The notes beneath the pieces were generated by a model. That model was not told the origin of the DNA. It ran no database searches and worked only from the letters and a program-made list of their open reading frames with translations. Below, piece by piece: positions 39,917 to 52,160 of a stretch of 64,000 bases of DNA. Source of the stretch: Linderina pennispora (Eukaryota; Kickxellomycota; Kickxellomycetes; Kickxellales; Kickxellaceae); assembly GCF_002104995.1 (NCBI RefSeq), contig NW_024468258.1:372001-436000 (forward strand), in the 5' to 3' direction. The translations under genes and the position numbers were made by a program. The first letter of the stretch is position 1, and every line of letters starts with the position of its first letter.

Positions 39917-42134
39917 TCACCACCCGCTGAGCGCTGGGGAAGCGCCGGATGGGGGCGGAGAAACAAAGCGCGCCTCGCACTCTGCAGACTTGCCACGCTG
40001 AGCACGCTCTGTCAGAGCACAGACCAAAAACTTGCCTCGGCAGAAGGGGCACGCAGGGAATTCGCCCAGCACCCTGCCCACCAATCCCCGCATTGCCCGA
40101 GACATGCAGCCGCTTGGCTCTGCACGTCTGGCACTGCTCTGATCTCGGCTCTCTGAGCACCGCCAATGTCACGGAGCACACATCTACAGTTGCAAACCCA
40201 GTTTATAAGGATACTCTACTTGCGTCATCCCACATCCCCCGGTGTTTGTGACTCCCACACTTACCAAAGATGTGCTTGTTGGTGCACACAGCCACCTGCT
40301 TCGAGTGCAATTGCATATCTACAGCAGCAAATATATGCTTAGTGTCATCACGCCCGGCATCCGCGCCAATCCCACACCCATGTCACTGATACATTACCGC
40401 TGTGGCAGATTGGGCACTGTTGCGCCTCGGCATCATTTTCTGTCCTGCACAGCACGTCAGGCAAGTCGCCAACAATGTCTGAAAACACTGGTTCGTGAAC
40501 TGCCCAGCTGACGTGTTTCAGGTACTCATTATCCCCGTCTACAGAGACACAAGTGTGTGTGAGTGAGAAACCCCCTATTGCAAGCGCACAATAACATGCA
40601 TGGTGCACCACCCTATTGACACAAGGAGAACATACCTTCCAGCACAAATCCCGCCTCTAGCGTGTCCTGGATGTACGAGAACAGCGCCTGCACATGAGTG
40701 TCCAGCGCGTCGCCTCGTGCGCCCCTCAGCAGCTGGGTCGCCTGCTCGCCCTACAAAATAGTGCAAACGCCGAGTAAGTGCAGTGGGCTGTCACGTTTTT
40801 TCTTTCGTGCCTTTTTGGCTGCTGTTTTAACCTGCCTTGCACTTTGCCCCGATCATATTGAGCATATACAGCTGCTGCCCATGCGAGCCAGACACATCCA
40901 GCAATGCTTGCACAAGGCCCATCACGCGCGCCTCCGACAGCCCGCTGAACAGGTCCCACACCACCGCCCACACGTCGTCCTGCCCGACCGCCTCCTTGAG
41001 CGCCAGCTCCGCCGCTGCGTCCGTCCAGTCGTCAAACTGGTGCAAGTGGATTCTCGTCACCCCCTGTCCATCCGACCCAATGCTCCAGTTCGTCTGGTCA
41101 TCTGCCACAAACATCAGCCTGCGGCCGCAAGGCGACATGTGCAATCCACGCAGTTGCAAACGTGCCATGACAAACGGCGTTGTGAACGAGTCCTCCACAG
41201 TCCTCCGGAGGCCGCCTCTCAGCTGGGTCTCCTCGGACAAGCTCCGCACCCACCCAGCGCCAGTCTTCTCAAGAACAAAGATGCTGAAATCAAGCGACCC
41301 AATGTATATGCGGCCACGCTGCTTGTCCACCGCACAGCTCGTGACTGAATCGCTCACACCCAGACGCACTACAGCAGGCGCCGTGGGATTGTGCACATCC
41401 ACCACGAAAGCCGTGCCGAGCTTTGCATAGCACAATCGTATCGGGCGCTGCCTGGCACACTGTGAACTGCCGCATATCAGCGCTCCCCAACACACACAGA
41501 CGCGTGGTACTCGACAAGTCCCTCGAGACCCGCCACAGCACTGCGGTTCCATCCGCAGAGCAGGTCACCAGCACGCAGGAATCCTCGGCTGTGTCCTCTG
41601 CCCATGCCATGCTGCTGATCAGATCCTGGCCACTCGCAAATTCGAGCTTCATAGCTACCTCCAATGCCCCCGGCTCTGCTGCCTGGATAACAGCCAGCGA
41701 CACCACTGCCGCCCATCGTCCCTACGGCTACCACCGGCACCGCACTGCCCTGCCAGGTAACTGACGTCGCTGCTACCGAACAAGCATGCCGGTCCCCATA
41801 TCCAAACCCATGCCGGGCAACCTCATCCCACTCCAGCGCACTCTGGTTCCCAGGCGCCATGAACACGCGGATCGATGAGTCGCTGGCCAGCAGCACCAGC
41901 GTGTCTCCAGTCAGCGGCGAGCCCTGGGCATGCAGTGAGCATACTGAATCCCTCAATGTTTTGCTCAGCCTCAATCCCTACCGTCATCTCGCGCTGCTTG
42001 GGCACCTCGCCCTCAAATGTAAGCTCGGGCATGATGACAAATACGCGCATGCATGTCCCAACCACCCACTTGTTGCTGCTCGTGTATGCAATGCCTCCGA
42101 CTGTAAATGGCGGCCGTTCAAGCGTGATATCCAT
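39917..42134 (-). CDS. TFIIIC subunit with WD-type N-terminus and C-terminal zinc finger (GTF3C4/Sfc9-like)
   Basis: Five exons: complement(40836-42134), (40636-40750), (40398-40538), (40265-40318) and (39917-40183). The start MDITLERPPFTVGGIAYTSS opens a beta-propeller (SVAATSVTWQG, SCVLVTCSADGTAVLWRVS). The C-terminal exons encode a TFIIIC-type zinc domain: QCPICHSG, then VAVCTNKHIF, then VCSVTLAVL, EQCQTC and PACPFCRGKF. Frame breaks, each one extra base, occur near 41929-41936, 41701-41706, 41421-41434 and within 40045-40110. Exon 1 ends best at AAG/GCAGGT, a GC-AG intron, or else another error hides a GT site. The complex recruits RNA polymerase III to tRNA genes. Family assignment rests on the order propeller plus zinc domain. 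Confidence 0.62.
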
Positions 42135-42248
42135 CGAGAAAGAAATAGGCCGTAAAAATTGATATATTGCCCAACAAACCATATGCGCACATATAGCCTG
42201 CTACATAGCGAAATTTCGCCCTTTCGACATAATTATGGCGACCGCACC

Positions 42249-43524
42249 TTATGCAAAACCGACAGTGACTTCGAGGCTGGTTGGCAGCGTCGGATCTGTG
42301 ACTGTCAATGTTGACTGGTCCGGCACCAGGTTCTGCTACCTTCTTGGCCAGATTCGGTCTGGTCTCCTCCTCCAGTGCTGGCGGATTCTGGAAGTAGAGG
42401 CTGGCCGTGCCAAACGTCAGCGTCGGTGCCTTCAGGCGCAGCACCGAGTCCTCCTTGAGCTGCTCAATCAGCTCCTCCAGCGTTGCGATCCTTAGCCACC
42501 TGCACCGACTGCTTGCTGGTTGCCGCACACCAGGCAGTCGGGCGACTTTTCAAGCTCAAACGTGTGCGAGTGGATGCCAATGTCGCCTGAATAAAACATG
42601 TAGTTGGTCAGTCATCGGGTTGCACATCGTCACCAGCTTCAGCGCCTCGTTCGTGCACGCCGCCGCAATAATCGCGTTGGTCGACGCAATTGCCGGAATG
42701 ATGTTCTTCACCACGCCCTGTGTCAGCGAGTACGTGATTCCCGAGATGTTAAACTTGTTGGCTCGCTCCGACGCCCGATCGACCAGCCATGTGATGTGCT
42801 CTGGGTTGTCCCCATCCAGCTTCTTGTCTGGAAACACCCTGGGCCACTCGAGCACCGACGCCCATTCGATGCAGTGCTCGGGTAGTCGCGGCGTATTGGC
42901 AATGGTGCAGATCGGATACGTCGTCTTGGCGCCGTGCAAGCTCAGCCCACACTCGAAGCACGCACTAATTGACGGCAAAACAACTCTGGCATTACCCTTA
43001 AACCCCTCAGTGCCGCCATCAATCATCGGCTTGAACCCCTCGAACCCATGCGAGTCCACCAGGCTGTGCAGGTACGCGTTGATCCACCGCCTTGCCTCGA
43101 TTGAGTCCAGACCGCAAATTACCTGGGTGAACTGCATGTAAAACTCCTCTGGCATGTCCTGGATCTTGGCGCGGTGCGGCGTAATGCTGACGTTTGGCGA
43201 CCGCCGCTTGATAAACTCGGCTGCCACCTCTGCCTTGGGCCGGCCAACGTCGTTCTGCCGGAATAGGAATTGGCGGTTCAGGTTGCTGACGTCGATTGTG
43301 TCCATGTCGATTACGTGGATGTTGCGGAACCCCGTCATCGCCAGGTTCTTGAGGATCTCGCAGCCAAGGCCACCAGCACCAATAACAAGAATCATGGCCT
43401 TGTCAAACAGGTCCTGCGGCGTTTCGCCCGCTTCATTGACAAGCTCAAAGTTTTCCACGTGAGGAGCCTCGAGTTGGAGGAACCGCTCGACTCCGGCGGG
43501 ACGCACTGTAGTTGTAACCACCAT
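42249..43524 (-). CDS. UBA3: NEDD8-activating enzyme E1 catalytic subunit
   Basis: Start MVVTTTVRPAGVERFLQ at 43524. The adenylation fold is clear: MILVIGAGGLGCEILKNLAM, VIDMDTIDVSNLNRQFLFR and KPMIDGGTEGFKGNARVVLP. The catalytic cysteine is in PICTIANTPRLPEHCIEWA. The E2-binding ubiquitin-like C-terminus (ATLEELIEQLKEDSVLRLKA) ends at the TAA 42249-42251. Four single-base excesses break the last third, near 42606-42613, 42507-42520, 42481-42493 and 42327-42335. Removing one base at each gives 423 residues, the usual size. With its partner Ula1 it charges Rub1/NEDD8 for cullin modification, a pathway also used by the F-box protein and elongin A in this window. The start lies 1.4 kb from the TFIIIC gene start, same strand, and the two genes are 114 bp apart. 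Confidence 0.9.
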
Positions 43525-43932
43525 TCCTTTGAAATTTGCAATAACAACGGCGGAAAATTGACTGCGGTTAAAGCGAGAAATAATGGAAGTGGAATAAAAG
43601 CAGCAACCCCAGCAACTAGATGACGTTGGCTCGATGTCGATTCTGGTGCCCGAGCCGTGGCTCGCAGTAGTAGCGGCTCGCTCAAAGCTGCTGCATTGCC
43701 GCCGAGGCGCCATGTCTGGCAAGCAGCACCAACATGCGGAGGTTGCAAGGCTGCACTGATCACTGGCGACAAAGGACCGAGCATCAATAGGAAGGCTTAC
43801 ATGAACGCCTTCCGCCAACATCCATTTCCCCTCAGGCCAGTAGCAGCTGAAAGGGCACGATGAAGTAATATGTCTTTTATTGAACGGCTATTAGAGAAAA
43901 ACGGAAAGTCAGGGCACCCAGTGCCATTTTTT
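43525..43932. other. UBA3 upstream region
   Basis: 408 bp. An upstream in-frame extension of the UBA3 reading frame exists here but is low-complexity and not conserved-looking, so I treat it as leader. No gene otherwise. Confidence 0.4.
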
Positions 43933-44094
43933 TTACAGGACGTTGACAGGCCAGTCGCGATCAGGGTACGGAGTAGTCTGTCCATACGGGAATCCCTTGT
44001 CCGCACTGTTTGTTGCTTTACTCGAAAGCGGTGCTGCCGACGACACTGCGGCGATAGCTGCAACGACAACAAATGCGAGAATCGGTGAACGCAT
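43933..44094 (-). CDS. Small secreted peptide, 53 residues
   Basis: The frame starts MRSPILAFVVVAAIAAVSSA, a textbook signal peptide with Ala-x-Ala at the cleavage site, and continues with a mature peptide of about 32 residues rich in Asp, Pro and Tyr (DKGFPYGQTTPYPDRDWPV) and no cysteine. An AT box (CTTAAATACG, minus strand, about 44200-44209) sits about 108 bp upstream, matching promoter spacing elsewhere. No family recognised. It could be a hydrophobin-like wall peptide, a signalling peptide or a precursor remnant. Because it lies in the error-prone interval, the exact C-terminus should be treated with care. Confidence 0.5.
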   Translation of the reverse strand: MRSPILAFVVVAAIAAVSSAAPLSSKATNSADKGFPYGQTTPYPDRDWPVNVL

Positions 44095-45767
<1,673 letters not shown>

Positions 45768-46199
45768 ATTTGAGCTCTATAGCTTTCCTTCTTATCCTCC
45801 TGTCCAAATAAATTCCCACATATTCTTTCTTTGTCTGTTTGGAGCTGTTTCAGCTTTCGTTCTTGCTGCTGTGCAGCGCAGTAGCGGCTCCCGTGGGCCT
45901 CTTGGCAAGCGATCCAGCACATCCCGCCACGGTGCTTCAGCAGTCTCTGGAAATTGCGGCACAGGGGCGTGGATGCGTGCGCAGCGATGGCCTGCTGCCA
46001 GCCATGATACAGGCTCTTGGCCCTACAGCGTGGCCCTGGCCAGTGTGGTGAAATCAATGGATCATCTTTCTGCGTTGAGTGTATATTTTTTCCAAAACTT
46101 TTTTCCTTTCTAAACCTCCCATTGCACTCTTGGACGCCCAAATTCTGTATTATATTCCGACCTCAATTCCCCCACGCTCGCACGTATACATATTCGAGA
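45768..46199. other. Intergenic region
   Basis: 432 bp. Contains the H3 3' region (CCAAATAAATTCC near 45803 is AATAAA-like) and the leader of the Rrp47 gene. Confidence 0.4.
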
Positions 46200-46568
46200 A
46201 TGTCAGACGCTAAAGTACAAAAGTCGGTCGACAAGCTGTCGGCTGAGCTGGCCAGGGTCGAGGCTTCGCTGCAGCCGATTCTGGGCCACGGAATGGCCGA
46301 GCTGCTGCCAAAGCTGACGGCGCTACAGCGGTGCGAGCTATCGGCCCTGGTCGCATACTCGATTGAGACCCTGTTCTGGATATACATGAAGGCCAACGGC
46401 GTGCCGCCGAAGGAACACCCGGTGATGAAGGAGCTGCAGCGAATCCAGCGGCACATGGCCAAGATTGATGCCGCCAAGGGCACTGCGCAGGCAGAGAAGC
46501 GGCCAATGCAGCTCGACAAAACAGCAGCAGAGCGGTTCATCCGGAGCGGTACGGGTATACAGAAGTAG
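46200..46568 (+). CDS. LRP1: Exosome cofactor Rrp47/Lrp1 (C1D family)
   Basis: 122 residues starting MSDAKVQKSVDKLSAELARV. The all-helical Sas10/C1D domain is complete: LQPILGHGMAELLPKLTALQ, CELSALVAYSIETLFWIYMK, GVPPKEHPVMKELQRIQRHM. It ends with a basic tail AAERFIRSGTGIQK. C1D/Rrp47 binds Rrp6 and assists the nuclear exosome in maturing snoRNAs and 5.8S rRNA. The Lys-rich tail typical of yeast Rrp47 is short, as in animal C1D. It is convergent with the C1-THF synthase gene, 47 bp apart. Confidence 0.9.
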   Translation: MSDAKVQKSVDKLSAELARVEASLQPILGHGMAELLPKLTALQRCELSALVAYSIETLFWIYMKANGVPPKEHPVMKELQRIQRHMAKIDAAKGTAQAEKRPMQLDKTAAERFIRSGTGIQK

Positions 46569-46615
46569 TTGGCAGCTCTTTTTAAACCAAGTCGAATAAA
46601 AACCTATGAAGGTGC

Positions 46616-49600
46616 TTAGAACAGGCCCTTGATGTCGCCGGTCTCGGGGTCGACGTCAATGTCGTAGAAGCACGGGCGCGTGGGCAGACCCGGGAGCGTC
46701 TGCATAGCACCGCACAGCGGGTAGACGAAGCCGGCACCCAGGCTGGCACGGATATCGCGAATAGGCAGATCGAAGCCCTCGGGCGCGCACTTGAGCTCGG
46801 GATTGGCCGAGAAGCTGTACTGGGTCTTGGCCATGCACACAGGCATCTTGTCCCAGCCGTTCCTGGCAAACTCGGCCAGCTTCTTCTCGGCCTGCTCGCT
46901 AAAGCTGACCGACCCAGCGCGATAGAATTCCCGGGCGATAGTTTCGATCTTGTCCTTGATCGGACAGCTCCACATCGTACAGGAACTTGAACTGGCTCTC
47001 CTCTTGTCTGTCGCAGCACTTGATGACGGCATCGGCCAGATCCACGGCTCCAGCACCGCCCTTAGCCCACAGGTGGGCGGGGATCGCATCGTACGCGCCA
47101 GCCTCAAGCGCCAGCTTGCGGACAAGCGCAAGCTCTGCCGGTGTGTCGGTCGAGAAGGCGTTGATAGCGACGATAGCCGGGATTCCAACCTTGCCCACGT
47201 TTTCAATGTGGCCGGCGCAGGTTGGCAAATCCCTTCTCGAGCAGGTCGAGGTTCTCCTGCGTGTACTCGTCAGCCAGCGGCTTGCCAGGAACCACCGCAG
47301 GGCCTCCGCCGTGCATCTTGAGTGCACGCACAGTGGCCACAATGACAGCAGCATCCGGGACCAGCCCCGAGGCACGGCACTTGATGTTGACAAACTTCTC
47401 GAATCCAATGTCGGCGCCAAAGCCGGCCTCGGTGACAACATACCCAGAGTTCTCGGGGGTCACGAGCTCGCCAGCAGGCACGCCAACCAGCTTCAGCGCA
47501 ATGCGGTCGGCGACAATCGACGAGTTGCCATGGGCAATGTTGGCGAAGGGTCCAGCGTGGACAAACACGGGCGAGCCCTCCAGCGTCTGCATCAGGGTCG
47601 GGTTGATCGCGTCCTTCATCAGCACAGCTAGAGCGCCGGTGATGCCAATGTCGTCGCACGTGACCGGCTCGCCCTGCTTGCTCATGGCCACCACCATACG
47701 GCCCAGACGCTCGCGCATGTCACCCAGCGATGTGGCCAGCGCAAGTACAGCCATGATCTCGCTGGCGACGGTGATGTCAAAGCCAGTGTGGCGCGACATG
47801 CCGCGCTCGGTGGCCGCCTCGCCGATGGTGATCTCGCGCAGGAACCGGTCGTTGGTATCCATGACGCGGCGCCACATGATGTTGTCCTTGTCGATATCGA
47901 GACGAACAAACTTGGAGATCTCCTCGGGTGTCAGCTCCTCGGGGGTGGCCTTGTCGATGCCCAGTTTCTGTAGGCGCCGGTTCATGATATCAGCAAATTT
48001 GCGCACACCCTTTTTCTTTGGGCACAGGCGGTTGAACAGCTGCGTGTCAGTCTGCGTGTTCTCGTGGAAGAAGCGCGCGTCAACGGCAGCTGCCACCAGG
48101 TTGTTAGCAGCGGTGATGGCATGGATGTCGCCAGGTCAGATGCAGGTTCATCGACGTCATCGGAGTCACCTGCGAGTAGCCGCCGCCAGCAGCACCGCCC
48201 TTGATGCCAAAGGTGGGTCCCTGCGACGGCTGGCGTACACACGCAAATGTTGGCTTGTTGCGATGGGCGTACAGCGCCTGCGACAGGCCAATGGTGACTG
48301 TAGACTTGCCCTCGCCAAGGGGAGTCGGGCTGATACCGGTGACTACAATGTAGCGCCCGTTGCTGTTATCCTTGAGGCGGTCAATGACGTCGAGAGTGAC
48401 CTTGGCCGTGTGCTTTCCGTACGGCTCGAACTCGGCATGCGCCAGGTTCAGCTCGCTGGCGACCTGTGCGATCAGCTTCGGCTTCTGGGCGCTGGCAATC
48501 GCAATATCGCTAGGGACAGGATCCAGCAACGTCAGCGCGCTCGGCACAATCTTGACCTTCGATGTCTCCTCAAAGTACCGCTTGGCGCTGGTGACTACGT
48601 TGCGCAGCAGCATGGCTACCGTCATGGGGCCGACGCCGCCAGGCACAGGGGTCATATACGACGCGCGCTCGATGGCCGAGGCTTCGACATCGCCGACCCA
48701 CCGGTATCCGGCCTTCTTGGTTGCATCGTCCTTGGCGTTCATGCCAACATCAACCACAACGGCTCCAGGCTTGATCCAGTCGGCCTTGACAAATTCGGCT
48801 TTGCCAATGGCCACAACCAAAATATCGGCGCCCCGCACCTTGCTCTCGATGTCGTCGGTGCGGCTGTGGCACAGCGTCACTGTGGCATTCAGGTTAGTCA
48901 GCATCATGGAAATTGGCGAGCCAACGATGTCGCTGCGGCCAACCACGACTGCGTTCTTGCCAGCGATCTCCACATTGTACCGCTCCAGGATTTCAATGCA
49001 GCCGAGCGGCGTGCATGAGTAAAAGTGCGGTTCAGTGGCCCGCTTCGACAGGTGCCCGATGTTCTCAGCATGGAATCCGTCGACGTCCTTCTCGGGAAGG
49101 ATCGAATGCACAATATGCTTGGTGTTGAGGTGGTCGGGCACCGGCAGCTGCACAATAATCCCGTGTACCGATGGGTCGTTGTTGACCTGGTCCAGGCGGG
49201 CATCCAGCTCTGCCTGCTGGATATTCTCGTCGAGCTGGACGTGCTCAAAGTCAATGCCGATCTACAAAACAAGCTGCCGTCAGTGGACAATTGGTGGCTG
49301 GATTGCTTTCGTGTCTGTCCACCAGGTGGATAAGGGGGTGGCTGCCAGGGATGTGCATGCAATATTGTCGTGTGCATATTGGCGCATTCTCTATCCCCCC
49401 TTCAGTTCCGCGGGGTGCTCCACTAGGTGCTCCACTAGGTGCTCCGCTGGGTGCTCTGCTGCAAACCAGCAGGAGGCCCCGGATCAGGGCTGCATGGCTT
49501 GCTGAATACTCACCTCGTTGCACGCCTTGGACTTTTGTCGAATGTACACGCTCGAGTCGCTGCGGGCGCCGACCTGAATTGCCATCAGCTTGGGCTTGAA

Positions 49601-49820
49601 CGTCGGGTGCTGCTTCTTGAATGCCGCAACCTCTTCCTTGAGCTCCAAACGGACAGCCCTAGCGGTACAAACAAATGCGTGTTGGTCATCAGTGGCTAAA
49701 GAGCGGGGCTGGAAAAGGAACAGTCTATGCAGTAGTCGCATATCAGGGAACTTACTCCGAGATGGCCTTGCCGTCCAGACGGACGCCAGTGGTCGGTGAT
49801 GCGGTCTTTTCTTCAGCCAT
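46616..49820 (-). CDS. ADE3: C1-tetrahydrofolate synthase (trifunctional), frame broken three times
   Basis: Exons complement(49756-49820), (49514-49658) and (46616-49261); introns of 97 and 252 bp fit in phase. The N-terminal dehydrogenase/cyclohydrolase domain shows [18 protein letters not shown] (catalytic Tyr and Lys), [20 protein letters not shown] and [16 protein letters not shown]. The synthetase domain carries the ATP loop [15 protein letters not shown] and runs to [11 protein letters not shown]. One extra base breaks the frame near 48128-48138, 47212-47226 and 46957-46970, with perfect continuation afterwards. The N-terminus [20 protein letters not shown] lacks a mitochondrial leader, so it is the cytosolic form. 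It interconverts one-carbon folates for purine, thymidylate and methionine synthesis. Confidence 0.92.
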
Positions 49821-52160
49821 GCTTGATAGCGGTGCGTTTATAGAGAGTATCTGTGATGAGTGGAAATAGCGTACTGAAAGGCCTGCAGGCGGGGTTTGTA
49901 AAGCGCGACTAAAAGTGCTGGCTGGAAAGCGCGGATAACAGAATTTTGTAGAGCAAAAGGGCATGATACCGCCCGGTTTCGGCGCTGCTCTAGAAGGCGT
50001 GCGAAGCCGAGCTGGAAGGGCGATTTGGCGGTTCAGCGATCTGCGCATTTTTAATTACTGAACCCCTTCCGTGCGATTAGGATGGCGCAGGCGTGAGAGT
50101 AGCCTGGAGTTATGCGAAGGCTCGAGCCAGCTTTGCGATTGCCTGTAGGGGTGGCAGAGCTGCAGGGAACTCGCTAGGTGTCTTTTCTTTGCTTCGGCCT
50201 TCCTCGTAATAGCCCTCCGATGGTGCTGGTGTGCAGGGAGAGCGGGGTAGAGCGAGCCGTGTTATTGTTGGGTGTGAAAACACAAAAAATTTGGTAGCTT
50301 GGCGAAACTAGGGAACCACTGCCGTATGAAGAGCGTCAGTGTAGGGCTGAGTGTCAGGTTGGGGTAGGTTATGTGCCACGCCCTGGCAGATGTCTTACGG
50401 AGTGCACAAAGAAGCTGTCGATGGAAGCGAGCAGACGAAGAGCTTGAAATAAGCGGTCTCTTGGGCGCTAGGGCCAATGCATGTCTAAGGTGGCTGGTGT
50501 GGTTGATGCTGCTCTAAGTGGTCACTGTAAAGCTGGCTCCTTATGTGGCATCGCTGATTGCTCTTACGGAGCCATTTTTTGGTATCTCTGCGCACCATCC
50601 CAGAGGTAGTATGCCCATCGAATAAACACATTGCCTTCTCGTTGTATTGGTGCTGCTCAGTAAAGCGTGAAATTGCTATGGGAGCGAATAATGCCAAAAT
50701 CTCTATCCTTCATAGAAGATTTAATATTCCAAAAATGCTCGACCATCCGCTAGAACCTTTTTAGTTAGTTGAAAACATCCACGCTCTTTTGGAGCCTCAC
50801 AGCGAGTATGCGTGGCTCGCCCTGTAAACTCTTAACAGTACTATCTTTTGGTCGATGGGTTCAGATCCTGAGGCGACAAATATATGTCTTCAAAGCACTC
50901 GAAACATCAGGCCCTAGAACCTTGGTTCTATCAAAGTACCATTCATGTCAGTTCGCATTTTGTAGATGCAGTAATGTAATAAACAAACCACTCCACCTCC
51001 ACATCCTCGGCACTCGGACTTGGAACCATGGGCTTAAGTCAGGTGGGGATGATAACAGGCTGTCTACACCGACCCGCAGTCGGTCTCATTGTTTTATGAG
51101 AGTGCTCAAAAAAGGAATCATTGGTTTGCTGGCCAACACATATCCTACATATAAAAGCAGCCCTTCCTGCGTCCATCTGCCTTTTCTAATACTTCAGCTT
51201 CCTTCCACACATTCCGATATCCCTACAAACCCCTCCTTTAGATTCCGTTATTTAATCCTCGTAGCTGCCAGCCATGCCATACCTCAGTGCGGGGCTCGAC
51301 CCGATGAATGTGCATCGGCAACCACTCGATGGATACGTCTGACTATGCAAGAACCACCTGCCTTGGGCAGTGGGATGAAGCCCCACTTTTGTTCTGCAGC
51401 CTTCCGCGATAAACGTCAGCTATGCCATACCTACAGGCTGGCTGCATTGAGTTCTCTTGGGCACATACCTCCTGCTGTGCCAGACAGGCAATACTCTTGC
51501 AAGGTTTTGCTACCGACCCTGCCCCCGATGGGTCTGCTGTCACCCAGACTGCAAGCAAGTCAAGCAAGCTAAGAAGTGCCCAGCTGCTGCCAGCAATGAC
51601 GAGCCAAAGTAGCGTGGCCTGTGCCGATCAAGCCCCCAAAACAAGCCCTCAACAAGAGCTTTCTTGAACTTTCCGGGTAGTTGCTATCGGCCTCAGACCA
51701 TGAAGCCCTGCGGTAGATTTCCTGCCACACTTATTGACTGTCTAAACCATACTGACTAGCCGAGCTTGCATCGCGAGGGCCATAAGTCTGGTAGATACAG
51801 ATTAAGCAGACCCTTTGGAATATACCCTTAGCACCGTGCATCACCATCGCGCAGTACCTGGGTTTAATATACTTTAGTAGCGAGTGACCACTCTCGATAT
51901 CCACAACAGACACACCAGTACCTCAAGGCAACCCTCCGCAGGCTACCTGTTCATCGACAGATCAGCAAATTTCAGCGATCCTGCAGATTCACGATCACCA
52001 CCACAACGCCTACTCTATAAATGCAACACAAACCTCTCGACTGCCCTGAGTTGCAAAGCAAGTATGAACGACATCCGATTACCTTCCGTATAGTTTGAAA
52101 TCACAACAACACGCCCTTTCCTTCACTGCATTTCTGTAACAGCTTTTATTGCACTCTTCT
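49821..52160. other. 2.3-kb intergenic region, possible cryptic secreted peptide
   Basis: No gene can be firmly supported. At about 51148 a good TATA box (ACATATAAAAGC) is followed by a pyrimidine-rich leader and then, without an ATG, a signal-peptide-like frame (FRFRYLILVAASHAIP, about 51238-51286) and Cys-containing segments in shifting frames up to about 51660. Since this interval carries many single-base insertions, a small secreted protein could be hidden here. Confidence 0.3.

Noticed and set aside
43525-43821. 99-codon N-terminal extension of UBA3
   Set aside because: Low-complexity, not like any E1 N-terminus; the ATG at 43524 gives the normal start.
50769-51572. 267-codon plus-strand frame
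   Set aside because: No domain or codon bias as a whole; only a short signal-peptide-like part is worth noting and is reported separately.
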